A stretch of DNA of 39,166 bases from Gammaproteobacteria bacterium (GCA_029861845.1 JAOTYM010000034.1:1-39166), one strand, 5' to 3'; counted from the stretch's first letter, positions 27,991-35,660 are shown. Numbers and translations are program-made. Notes: generated by a model not told the origin, from the sequence alone.

Positions 27991-28785
27991 TCAAACCGCC
28001 ACGGGCGCTTTGAGTGCAGGGTGAGGGTCGTAACCCAACAACGTGAAATCGTTATAGTCGAACTCGAAAAGCGAAGTTCTGTCTGGATTCAATTGCATGC
28101 GCGGCAATGGTCTCGGTGTGCGCGCAAGTTGCGCGCGCGCCTGCTCGAAGTGATTCACATATACATGGGCGTCACCGAGCGTATGAACAAACTCTCCCAG
28201 CCGCAGTCCCGTTACTTGGGCGACCATCATTGTCAACAGGGAGTAGGACGCGATGTTAAAGGGGAGCCCGAGGAATATATCAGCGCTACGCTGATAAAGT
28301 TGACACGATAAGCGATTGTCGGCGACATAGAACTGAAAAAAAGCATGACAAGGTGGTAGCGCCATGCGTTCCAGTTCTGCTACGTTCCAGGCGCTCACGA
28401 ATAATCGGCGCGAATCAGGATCCCGCTTAATCTCCTGTAGGACCTGGCTAATCTGATCGATGTGTCGTCCATCCGGTGTGGGCCACGATCGCCATTGCGC
28501 ACCATATACCGGCCCTAACTCTCCGTCGTCGTTAGCCCATTCGTCCCAGATGGTTACGCCGTTGTCCCGTAGATAGCGCACGTTGGTGTCACCCCGCAGA
28601 AACCACAACAGTTCGTAAATGATGGACTTCATATGCAGCTTCTTGGTGGTGACAACTGGGAAACCCTCCGCTAGGTCGAACCGAAGCTGATAACCAAATA
28701 TGCTCTTGGTTCCAGTACCAGTACGGTCTTTCTTGTCGAAACCATGGTCGAGTACTAATCGCATAAGATCTAGGTACTGCTGCAT
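27991..28785 (-). CDS. thyA: Thymidylate synthase
   Basis: Methylates dUMP to dTMP using methylene-tetrahydrofolate. ATG 28785 ([15 protein letters not shown]) gives 264 aa, exactly the E. coli length; the frame runs on to 28821 but that overlaps the rhomboid gene. Marks: [19 protein letters not shown], the active-site cysteine in [32 protein letters not shown], and HVYVNHFEQ. It starts 4 bases after the rhomboid stop, so rhomboid-thyA-folA form one operon. Confidence 0.97.
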   Translation of the reverse strand: MQQYLDLMRLVLDHGFDKKDRTGTGTKSIFGYQLRFDLAEGFPVVTTKKLHMKSIIYELLWFLRGDTNVRYLRDNGVTIWDEWANDDGELGPVYGAQWRSWPTPDGRHIDQISQVLQEIKRDPDSRRLFVSAWNVAELERMALPPCHAFFQFYVADNRLSCQLYQRSADIFLGLPFNIASYSLLTMMVAQVTGLRLGEFVHTLGDAHVYVNHFEQARAQLARTPRPLPRMQLNPDRTSLFEFDYNDFTLLGYDPHPALKAPVAV

Positions 28786-28789
28786 GTAC

Positions 28790-29506
28790 TTATTCCCGAT
28801 ATTTGAGGCCGCTATGAGCACGGCGTGGCAATAATGGTACCTTCCGGTACTTGAAGAATGGAATCAATGCGAGACCAGCTAAGAAACCACCGATGTGGGC
28901 GCCAAACGCAACGCCGCCTTTACTTGGATCAGCAAACGCGGAGCTGATCAGTTGCAATGCGATCCAAAAACCTAAGACCCACATCGCTTTTAGGCGCACC
29001 GTATGCATGATGATGCCTATTGGGATAAGCACGAGGACGCGAGCGTGTGGGTGTAATAATAGATATGCACCCAGAACACCAGAGATGGCGCCGCTGGCCC
29101 CGATCATAGGGATCTGAGACTCAGCGTTGGGCAAGGCATGCGCGAACACGGCCGCGATGCCACACACGAGATAAAACACCACGAAACGGACATGCCCCAT
29201 GCTGTCTTCTACGTTATTACCGAATATCCACAGGTAAAGCATATTGCCGATAAGGTGCATCCAACTGCCGTGCAAGAACATCGATGAGAACACGGTAAGC
29301 GACGGTGGAATGAAATATAATTCTGGCGGTAGCTCGGCGTGGCCAAACAGCACAGCCGGCACCGCGCCGAAACCATAAGCGATAATCTGTTGTCCCTGTG
29401 GGCCAGAGGAGAATTGCCATAGAAAGGCCACACCGCAGATGACGATAAAGGCGACCGTCACGTAGGGGCGGATGGTGGTCGGATTATCGTCGTGCAGTGG
29501 GATCAT
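28790..29506 (-). CDS. Rhomboid family intramembrane serine protease
   Basis: 238 aa with six hydrophobic helices. The catalytic serine lies in [15 protein letters not shown] (GxSG motif) and the partner histidine in [10 protein letters not shown]; the loop region [23 protein letters not shown] carries the conserved HxxxN pattern. It cleaves membrane proteins within the bilayer; the substrate is unknown. It is the first gene of an operon with thyA and folA, an arrangement that probably reflects co-transcription only. ATG 29506 starts 126 bases from the truncated tRNA-Pro on the other strand. Confidence 0.92.
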   Translation of the reverse strand: MIPLHDDNPTTIRPYVTVAFIVICGVAFLWQFSSGPQGQQIIAYGFGAVPAVLFGHAELPPELYFIPPSLTVFSSMFLHGSWMHLIGNMLYLWIFGNNVEDSMGHVRFVVFYLVCGIAAVFAHALPNAESQIPMIGASGAISGVLGAYLLLHPHARVLVLIPIGIIMHTVRLKAMWVLGFWIALQLISSAFADPSKGGVAFGAHIGGFLAGLALIPFFKYRKVPLLPRRAHSGLKYRE

Positions 29507-29632
29507 TGGCGGTTGGACGAGAGCTTACCATAGCGAATCGGATTTCGATTAGGCGTCCGGTTCGCTTGCGGCATTGACGACCCAGCACTGGGCACTTATA
29601 TTTCAACGCCTTGTGTTGTCTTATTGATCGCA

Positions 29633-29675
29633 CGGGGTATGGCGCAGCCTGGTAGCGCACCTGCTTTGGGAGCAG
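29633..29675 (+). repeat. Left attachment site: 5' part of tRNA-Pro, truncated
   Basis: Identical to positions 1-43 of the intact tRNA-Pro at 37873; identity starts at the first base of the mature tRNA and ends one base before the end of the anticodon stem. After it the sequence reads ATAAACGC instead of the variable and T arms, so no functional tRNA can be made. This is the original chromosomal 5' half left behind by island insertion. Confidence 0.9.
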
Positions 29676-29981
29676 ATAAACGCACCCCACAAACCCGCTA
29701 TTACCGCCGTAGTTCTAGCAAACTCCTTGAATCGTACTACGTAGAAGTCAGCCTATCTCAGCAGACCACAGGCCTTACCTGGTGCAAATCCGGTGCAACT
29801 TTGAGCTAGCGTCTCAATGACCGCTTCCGCCTAGTAGCGGCCGCTCAGGTGATAGAATTCCGACGGGCAGAAAACGACCCCGAAGCGGCCATTTGGTGAG
29901 TCCTGATTGACGCGAATGTCTAAAGCAGTAACTCTAAGGTGATTGGGAATACAACAGCCCGCGCATGCTTAGCGCATTGGT
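29676..29981. other. Left end of the island, non-coding
   Basis: About 305 bases without a credible gene. It holds short repeats: GGTGCAA twice near 29782-29796, and GCGGCC twice near 29838 and 29887, the latter being part of a TGACCGCTT / AAGCGGCCATT arrangement that can fold back on itself. No promoter for the following gene is clear. Confidence 0.5.
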
Positions 29982-30665
29982 ATGCTCGAAGAATTTGGAC
30001 CATCTCTCTATTCGACGGAAGGGCCTACTGTGTCGTTCTACGGTTTTCCTTATCCCACGCGAATGGCGGTGGTTCGGCTCTCAAATGGTAGCGTATGGGT
30101 ATGGTCGCCGGTGGCCCTCACCAACGAGCTGGTCAGCGCGGTGGAGGCAATCGGACAAGTACGCCACATCGTATCGCCAAACAAGCTCCATCATCTTTTC
30201 TTGGCAGAATGGGTTGAGCGATGGCCCAATGCGCTTCTTTACGCGCCGCCTGGGCTCGCCCGGAGGAAACCGGAGCTTCGCTTTCATGCCGATCTTCACG
30301 ATGACCCCGATCCTGTGTGGGCTGCGGATATCGATCAAGTCGTCTTCCGCGGCTCGTTAGCGATGGAAGAGGTTGTGTTCTTCCACCGCGCGTCTCGTAC
30401 CGCGATCGTCTGCGACCTCATCCAGCGACTTCCAGAAGAAGAGATGTCGGGCTGGAAAGGAAAGCTTATGAAACTCGACAACTTGGTTGGCGAGCACGGC
30501 AGCACACCACGGGAGTGGCGGGCTAGCTTTCTGCGCCGCGGACCCGCCCGCGCTGCACGCCAGAAAGTACTTGGCTGGAAACCCAGCCGACTGCTGATTG
30601 CCCACGGCGAATGCGCGCGAACGGGGGCAACAGCGATTATCGAAGATGCACTGAGCTGGATCTAG
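29982..30665 (+). CDS. DUF4336 domain protein (metallo-beta-lactamase-like fold)
   Basis: 227 aa. The order FYGFPYPTRMAVVRLSNGSV, WVWSPVALTNELVSAVEAIG, HIVSPNKLHHLFLAEW, WPNALLYAPPGL, and EVVFFHRASRTAIVCDLIQ matches the DUF4336 family, which resembles metallo-beta-lactamases but lacks the full HxHxDH metal motif; HH in NKLHHLF and the Asp in CDLIQ could be remnants of metal ligands. No signal peptide. Function unknown. It is the first gene inside the island's left end and is transcribed away from the tRNA fragment, toward the convergent defence-like operon. Confidence 0.75.
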   Translation: MLEEFGPSLYSTEGPTVSFYGFPYPTRMAVVRLSNGSVWVWSPVALTNELVSAVEAIGQVRHIVSPNKLHHLFLAEWVERWPNALLYAPPGLARRKPELRFHADLHDDPDPVWAADIDQVVFRGSLAMEEVVFFHRASRTAIVCDLIQRLPEEEMSGWKGKLMKLDNLVGEHGSTPREWRASFLRRGPARAARQKVLGWKPSRLLIAHGECARTGATAIIEDALSWI

Positions 30666-30847
30666 AACCTACCGCTTATGGCCGTTCTCAGCCCGTCGCC
30701 AGCATCAAATTCGAAGCAATCGAACGTCGGCTACTAGGCGAACGCGGACGTTCCTTGGCAGTGACGGCCTGGTTGGGAACTATCGAGTCGTAACGTAAGT
30801 ATTTAATTTTGCAAACGTTGTTAAGGCCGCCCGTTGCGAGATTTGCC
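30666..30847. other. Short intergenic stretch in the island
   Basis: About 180 bases after the DUF4336 gene. A 60-codon open frame overlaps the 3' end of that gene but has no ribosome binding site. I see no other structure here. Confidence 0.4.
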
Positions 30848-30997
30848 TTACTTTGCAGGACCGCGCATCACCAATCCCGGCAAAAGTCCGGCACGCAGTG
30901 CCAGGGTGAGAAACATCCGATTCATCCATTTCACCTTTAATGGTTTTCGCAATATCAGCGTATGGGCCAAGAGCGGGTGTTCAACATTGCCGCGCGG
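30848..30997 (-). pseudogene. Possible 3' fragment of a lost gene
   Basis: A 50-codon open stretch between TAG (30998-31000) and TAA (30848-30850) on the minus strand with protein-like sequence (HPLLAHTLILRKPLKVKW, then MNRMFLTLALRAGLLPGLVM). There is no start codon with a ribosome binding site at its beginning. It looks like the hydrophobic C-terminus of a larger protein whose 5' part was replaced by the defence-like operon. Weak, based on composition only. Confidence 0.25.
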
Positions 30998-31015
30998 CTA
31001 GTGTCGCAGCAACTG

Positions 31016-32647
31016 TCACTCGTTGCCTGTCCTTCGAGAGAAGACTTCCAGTCCCAACAATTCATCTAAGAGATCACGAAGCTTTTGTGCAAGCTGGACC
31101 GTCTTATCGTTTAACTCTGTTAGTTTGCTGATGTCAGCAGCCAGAGGCGCTTTACCGTCGCATCGTTTGTCGATGGAAACCAACCCGTCCGGGATTGCGG
31201 CAGAGCCGGATAGTAACGTGCGCACTTCGTCGAATTGTATAGCCTCCCGCCACGCTGATTGGCATTGTTCTTGTAGTTCATCCCGTACGCCGTCTTGAGA
31301 TACTATCTCACTTATGCGCTCCACCACTTGCGCGAATGAATCTGAACTACTTGCCGCCTCACCAGTTAGTTGCTTTATCCAGGCCAAACTCAGATACCTG
31401 ACAGTGTTACAGTTTAGAATGAATCTTCCCAATGGTTGAATCCACTTGGTGGTTGTAGGTTCGTCAACTAGAAAACCGACACCAGCCTTTACGTCCGATT
31501 CCTTCTGATCTGTTTCAATCTCGACTTCAGCGTGTGTGGTTTCGCCAGGTCCTGCGAAATGAATTTTTGATAGCTTAAACTTCGCATTTTTACCTATTCT
31601 TGGCGTAACGGTCTGCGTTACACGCATGTGCTGGCCGCCATCATCAGCCAATCTGAAGTCCTTGAGATTAAATGCCCACCGCACAATCGGATAGGCTTGG
31701 TCTGGTGCTGCGATCTCGTCTTCACCGCAAGCAATTGTGGCGAGTAGCTGCCTCTCAAACCCGCTGGCGCTTAGCGGCTTGGCGTAGGGCTTCTCTTTGA
31801 GCGAGGTCCGGTCGTCGTCAGTTAGGGGGATATAGTTCAAGATGGCACTGCGAAGGTATGCTGCGGTTCTTTCGACACACTTTGCTGCCAACTGCTGCAG
31901 TTCTTGATGGTGCGATAGGCCATGCTCAAATTGGTCGCTTGCATTTTTGGCAGTGTAGTAAGTTTTCTTATCTCCACAAAAGATAATCTCTCTACGCGCC
32001 CACGGGTCTAACCTACTGGGAATATAGCCGCCCGCACGCCGATAGAGGTAACTGGCTATTCGAAGCTTAAGCGAATCTGCGGGTGGACCGTGCACCGCTG
32101 TTTCCAACTCTTTTGGATCCTTTAGGCCCCGTCTATTAACTTCCCACCTGATCGCAGTGGGTGTGATCGCTTCAACACCCATGTAGAGGTGCGCCAGAGC
32201 GTATAGCTCATTGCCGATTTTCCAATGCTGCAGGGCATCAGTGTACTGCATGATTGCTCTGAGGACCCTTGCTATGTCCTTTTCCGTGAGTTGTGTGATG
32301 GCAGCCAAAAGCCGAAACATCAAATCAGGGTCGATGTCGCGGGCCACGCGTGGCAAGCCGATTTCGTCTCGAATCCAGTTTTGAAAGAACATTCGTTGAC
32401 GGTGGCCAGGTGTGCTTTCGTAAGCGAGATGAACACTCAGTAGTCCCTGCCACGCATTCGCTCCGAACGCCACTTGTCGAGCATAGTGGTCGGCACTCGA
32501 TGCCGCGATGCCCAGTGCGACTTCAATCGAAGGGGCTGGCCCTGTTACCTCAATCCATAGTTCACGAGGTAAAGGGGTTTTAATTTCCTTTATTTGATCC
32601 GTCCGAGTTAGGATTTTCAGTTCATAGTCGCCGTATTGGGTCGTCAT
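31016..32647 (-). CDS. Unknown protein with HEPN-like motif, third gene of RloA/RloB operon
   Basis: 543 aa from ATG 32647. No family recognised as a whole. Residues about 140-275 look helical, with LYALAHLYMGVEAIT followed some 75 residues later by YYTAKNASDQFEHGLSHHQE (His242) and a final helix; this order resembles ApeA-type HEPN RNase domains, whose catalytic site is an Arg/Asn...His motif in an R-S-x-x-x-H-G context. Lys replaces the usual Arg, so the match is tentative. The rest (about 290-543) is mixed, ending in a helical segment. The frame stays open upstream past TTG 32686 to the RloB stop, without an ATG. As the last gene of an ATPase/TOPRIM operon, a toxic effector role is inferred. 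Confidence 0.6.
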   Translation of the reverse strand: MTTQYGDYELKILTRTDQIKEIKTPLPRELWIEVTGPAPSIEVALGIAASSADHYARQVAFGANAWQGLLSVHLAYESTPGHRQRMFFQNWIRDEIGLPRVARDIDPDLMFRLLAAITQLTEKDIARVLRAIMQYTDALQHWKIGNELYALAHLYMGVEAITPTAIRWEVNRRGLKDPKELETAVHGPPADSLKLRIASYLYRRAGGYIPSRLDPWARREIIFCGDKKTYYTAKNASDQFEHGLSHHQELQQLAAKCVERTAAYLRSAILNYIPLTDDDRTSLKEKPYAKPLSASGFERQLLATIACGEDEIAAPDQAYPIVRWAFNLKDFRLADDGGQHMRVTQTVTPRIGKNAKFKLSKIHFAGPGETTHAEVEIETDQKESDVKAGVGFLVDEPTTTKWIQPLGRFILNCNTVRYLSLAWIKQLTGEAASSSDSFAQVVERISEIVSQDGVRDELQEQCQSAWREAIQFDEVRTLLSGSAAIPDGLVSIDKRCDGKAPLAADISKLTELNDKTVQLAQKLRDLLDELLGLEVFSRRTGNE

Positions 32648-32839
32648 CGGGGCAATACGAATGCGTCTCCTGGCGGGGACTCGCAAAAGCGACTCTGCAC
32701 AGCGAAGAACTACCGTGTAGATAGTTTGCTGGTCTGTATCTTTTCGGCCTTTGATATTTAACTCCTCTGAACTAGAAGGACAATTGAGCTTCTCGATTCG
32801 AATCGAGCTACCCTTTACAGGTTCACGACACTTGGCAAA

Positions 32840-33412
32840 CTAGACAGGAAAGCCTAACCGCCGCAAGAATCGCCCCAGAGCATGTTCGACTGAGCAGGCA
32901 CGTTGCAAGGCAATCAAATCCAATCTTTCGGAAAGCCACAAGTGAGATCGACCCTTCCTGTAATCTGGCCATTCAGCGCGGAGCGCCACTAAGCTTTGTC
33001 CCTGCGGAGGGCGACGTGTTTGGCATCCCGGCAGATGGTGGAGCAATAGCGCTTCATGGTCAGGATTTTGAAGTATCAAATCGATGCTAAGCTGTCTTGC
33101 TAAATGCCGACATTGCTGGTCTCGTCGGTGATTTTGCCCAAATCCCTGTTGATCAATCAACGCAGCTCTTTCTGTGTATGGACCGTGCCTTTCTCCGTGA
33201 CGGAGTCTCTCGTTTGCACGTCGAATGAGTTCCAACGGATCACCGGCACCAGGTTGCAATAAATGTGCATCAAAGTGAATGTGCAAATTTTCGCACTCAT
33301 CGGCGAAATCTTGCAGCAATCGAACGTAACTTCTTTCGCTATCACCTTCGCAACCGATAAATATACGGGTTCTCTGTGGAATTTGTGGCCGGCGAGAACG
33401 CTTGGGGGGCAT
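32840..33412 (-). CDS. rloB: RloB-like TOPRIM-fold protein
   Basis: 190 aa. The N-terminus RIFIGCEGDSERSYVRLLQDF matches the RloB start, with Glu22 as the TOPRIM acidic residue, and LARQLSIDLILQNPDHEALLLHH matches the conserved part that follows the second motif. The usual DxD there reads ALIDQQG: Asp87 is kept but the second Asp is Gln, so metal-dependent catalysis may be impaired or differ. It starts 3 bases after the ATPase stop. RloA/RloB pairs were first seen beside type I restriction loci; AAA ATPase plus TOPRIM pairs (PARIS, Gabija, OLD types) are anti-phage. Its TAG lies in the same frame as the next gene. The symbol rests on the domain match. Confidence 0.75.
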   Translation of the reverse strand: MPPKRSRRPQIPQRTRIFIGCEGDSERSYVRLLQDFADECENLHIHFDAHLLQPGAGDPLELIRRANERLRHGERHGPYTERAALIDQQGFGQNHRRDQQCRHLARQLSIDLILQNPDHEALLLHHLPGCQTRRPPQGQSLVALRAEWPDYRKGRSHLWLSERLDLIALQRACSVEHALGRFLRRLGFPV

Positions 33413-33415
33413 GGC

Positions 33416-34597
33416 TCACCCAAAGCGAGGGACAGCACCAAAGAATCCCCCTAAGTACTTCCTGTATAGGTTATCGGTCCGTCTCACGTTTTTAATATCT
33501 TGAAGCCCAAACAACTTAGTAACACCCTCACGGCTCTTTTCTGTGAAGAACACTTCTTCCTTTACAAGGTGTTCCAGTAGAGCTGGATTATGACAGCTCA
33601 TAATGAGCTGTCCCTCGTGGGGATTCCAGCTAGATTCGTGAAACCATCTGACCATTTCCGGAAGGACAAGTGGATGAATGTCATTGTCCAACTCATCAAT
33701 TATCGCGAGTCCCCCGGTGGAGAGCACGAAGTTAAGCACCGGAAATATCTCGTAAAACATTTGTGTGCCGTGTGACTCTGTAGCCAGTAGAAGCGACTGA
33801 TTTAGTCCCCTATGAAAAAACTTGGCTTGAGGCCCGCTCGAGTCTTGATCGATCTCGATCCTCTCAATCCCTAAGTCAATCTTTTGTACATGGTCATTTA
33901 GGCGTTCAAGTACCTTAGGATTTTCCGAATAGTACGGAGTCATACCAGACGGATTAGTGTCAAATTTGTGAAGAAACATGTTTGTTAGTACCGTGCCCAA
34001 GCTCTCATAGATTTTTGTTGCTAGGGGATGTGCGAACTGCGCAAGTGTAGAAATCACACTAGCGTTAGGACGGAATTGTTGCCGTGTAAGATCAGACGCT
34101 CCGAATTCTACTCCGGTTTTTACTTCAGACGCAGTTCGCTCGATCAGACGACGCGGTTTGCCTCGAGGTGAATACTTAAGTGCTTCATACACGACCGCGC
34201 TTGCCCCCTTTTGCAATGGCTGAATGTGAACCTCGTAGGAGTACAAACAAGGGGGTTCGTTTTCGACTAACTGAGCTCCAAAATGGACAGCCAGCTTAAT
34301 CTGTCGGTTCCAGCAGTCAGTTTGCATGAAGGGCATAATGGGTAGGTTCTCATCGGGTCGAATCTGAAAGGACTCACGCGCGAACCACCGGAGGAATGTC
34401 AAAGCACGCAGAACAGTAGACTTGCCGGAGGCATTTGGCCCAAACAAAGCGATTACTTTTGGGACTCGCTGCGGTGACTCCAGATAGGGATGGCCAAAGC
34501 GGCCTGGCATATCCGGGGCGTTCCGAGCAACAGCAAGGTCGAGAATCTGCCGATGGCGAATCGAATAGAAGTTCTCTATCTCTAGCCTGGTAAGCAT
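33416..34597 (-). CDS. rloA: RloA-like AAA ATPase (SMC/ABC type)
   Basis: 393 aa. An SMC-like N-terminus (LTRLEIENFYSIRH) leads to Walker A GPNASGKST (53-61), an ABC-signature-like LATESHGTQMF (271-281), Walker B LAIIDELDNDIHP (298-309, Asp301 and Glu302) and an H-switch-like MSCHNPALLEH (His336). This is the AAA_15/AAA_21 layout seen in RloA, AriA of PARIS and OLD ATPase halves, which sense invaders and unleash a partner. No clear ribosome binding site before ATG 34597. It heads the operon followed by RloB and the HEPN-like gene. Codon use appears lower in GC than flanking housekeeping genes, fitting transfer. Confidence 0.85.
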   Translation of the reverse strand: MLTRLEIENFYSIRHRQILDLAVARNAPDMPGRFGHPYLESPQRVPKVIALFGPNASGKSTVLRALTFLRWFARESFQIRPDENLPIMPFMQTDCWNRQIKLAVHFGAQLVENEPPCLYSYEVHIQPLQKGASAVVYEALKYSPRGKPRRLIERTASEVKTGVEFGASDLTRQQFRPNASVISTLAQFAHPLATKIYESLGTVLTNMFLHKFDTNPSGMTPYYSENPKVLERLNDHVQKIDLGIERIEIDQDSSGPQAKFFHRGLNQSLLLATESHGTQMFYEIFPVLNFVLSTGGLAIIDELDNDIHPLVLPEMVRWFHESSWNPHEGQLIMSCHNPALLEHLVKEEVFFTEKSREGVTKLFGLQDIKNVRRTDNLYRKYLGGFFGAVPRFG

Positions 34598-34635
34598 TGG
34601 TCGGTTTTTTGCGAGGAAATCGTCAAAGTGGGCTT

Positions 34636-34689
34636 ATTGTAGCACCGGTTTTGGGTTATATAAAGAGACTTTGACAAAATATAGTCAAA
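34636..34689 (-). promoter_or_regulatory. Candidate promoter and operator of the RloA operon
   Basis: On the minus strand a TACAAT hexamer (34641-34636) lies about 38 bases before ATG 34597. Upstream, a perfect dyad TTTGAC-N8-GTCAAA occupies 34670-34689, and another TTTGAC half-site lies nearer the gene (34627-34622). The -35 match is poor, which together with the dyad suggests regulated expression. No regulator gene lies beside it. Confidence 0.4.
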
Positions 34690-34794
34690 CTGACCATTAA
34701 ATAAGACCCAAGTCAGTCTCTCGCGTGGCCGTAGCTTAAGCGCAAGTCACCCGAGCCGGGCAGCCCAACTGCGTGCAAATCCCCAAAAAACGCT

Positions 34795-34841
34795 CCCAGC
34801 GAGTCACTACGGAAGGGGTTTGTCCGTAGTGACTCGCTGGG
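34795..34841. repeat. 19-bp perfect inverted repeat
   Basis: Arms at 34795-34813 and 34823-34841 with a 9-base loop (AGGGGTTTG); the stem reads CCCAGCGAGTCACTACGGA on the plus strand. No T-tract follows, so not an ordinary terminator. It could be an RNA hairpin or a folded single-strand DNA site. Confidence 0.75.
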
Positions 34842-35318
34842 GAACGCCTACTGGCTAAGGTCCTACTGAGGCTTTCCAAGCGTGCTGAGGGAGTGACGAT
34901 TTAGCGTTTTACTTAGGTCTGCCTTCGGCCTAGAGTACTCATCAGCTGGCCCAAGCTTTGTGCGGGATCAGCCGAACGGTTTCTCCCGTGGCTACGTCGG
35001 TCTAAAACGTAGCGCCCTCGCGATCCTTCGGGATCGCACCCTTCAAGCGCCTCGTCGGGCCGTGTGATAGGCGCAACGATCTTCGGATTGTCGGTCCATC
35101 ATTTAAATTGAGATCTCTCTAACGCCCGCCTGGGCGTTTGAGATTCACGTTCAATCCTAGTCGCATCACCGCCGGTTCACTGGGTCTCTTTGTCACTCGA
35201 GACCGGGTAGCCGTGCAGTAAGGTTTGGTTCGGTAGAACGAAACCTTCTCAACCCCGGGCCTGTTGCGATGACCTAACTCCTCAGGTCGTCGATCAGGCC
35301 CCTTTTCTCATCCACCCC

Positions 35319-35378
35319 GCCGGGGAAAGCCCCCGGTAGGGGCGCTTTCTCCGGCCTCAATCAAGTAAAGGAGAAAGC
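35319..35378 (+). promoter_or_regulatory. Two mutually exclusive hairpins controlling an SD (riboswitch-like)
   Basis: GCTTTCTCC at 35344-35352 can pair with the upstream arm (35319-35330, forming a 12-bp helix with an inner CCCC/GGGG stem) or with GGAGAAAGC at 35370-35378, its perfect complement, which contains the ribosome binding site (AAAGGAG, 35367-35373) of ATG 35382. The first fold frees the SD, the second hides it. This is the classic geometry of a translational switch or attenuator. Sensor and ligand are unknown. Confidence 0.55.
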
Positions 35379-35381
35379 ACT

Positions 35382-35627
35382 ATGTCCAATCGCTAAGACG
35401 CATTCTGCGTCGGCCTCACTAAGACACCTCGCGGTGGTGGATCCGTTGTCGATCCCCACCGCTACACCGAGTGGGCATGCCAGGTCTACGAACCCCCTCG
35501 GCGGTCCATTCGGACCCGGTCGCCAAGTGTGCGCGATCGTTATCCCGCCGCAGTTCAAGGCGATGTGAGTCGGAAGACTCCATCGTGGCGGATCAACACT
35601 AACCAAAGGCCTAGCACACAGTTTTGA
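35382..35627 (+). pseudogene. Four-codon leader ORF (MSNR-stop), or small gene with in-frame TAA
   Basis: ATG 35382 follows a strong AAAGGAG, but codon 5 is TAA (35394-35396). The same frame then stays open for 76 codons with protein-like sequence (DAFCVGLTKTPRGGGSVVDP, then HRYTEWACQVYEPPRR) until TGA 35625. A hairpin (35397-35411) directly follows the TAA, and a second, 12-bp hairpin lies at 35431-35462. So it is either a tiny regulatory leader peptide or a short gene killed by a nonsense codon. The other plus frame and the minus strand (35361-35606) are also open, which weakens any coding call. Confidence 0.35.
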
Positions 35628-35660
35628 ACTGAGAGCGTGAGGAATGAACGGGGGTAGGAC

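Larger units (their letters stand above)
34727..35381 (+). ncRNA. Hairpin-rich non-coding segment, possible structured leader RNA
   Basis: No ORF of useful length on either strand for 700 bases, but at least nine stable hairpins in series: 34795-34841 (19 bp), 34991-35013 (7 bp), 35020-35037 (GCGATCC-TTCG-GGATCGC), 35075-35090 (TTCG loop), 35121-35138 (7 bp), 35183-35204 (6 bp), 35221-35246 (9 bp, one mismatch), 35257-35301 (7 bp outer, 8 bp inner, then CTTTTC) and 35319-35355 (12 plus 4 bp). The stems pair perfectly with short loops, unlike random DNA. The strand is inferred from the SD and ATG at its end and the downstream recombinase. It could be a long 5' leader, an sRNA array or a single-stranded recombination or transfer site. 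Confidence 0.5.

Noticed and set aside
29633-29710. A second tRNA-Pro gene
   Set aside because: Only the first 43 bases match; the variable and T arms and acceptor 3' strand are missing, so it is an attachment-site remnant.
34729-34783. tRNA-like stretch (GGCCGTAGCTTAAG ... GTGCAAATCCCC)
   Set aside because: It starts like a tRNA and has a T-loop-like GTGCAAATC, but the acceptor and T stems do not pair and no anticodon arm can be drawn; treated as part of the hairpin-rich segment.
35361-35606. 81-codon minus-strand open frame in the hairpin-rich region
   Set aside because: No ribosome binding site, overlaps the switch hairpins and the MSNR frame; GC-rich sequence leaves several frames open by chance.
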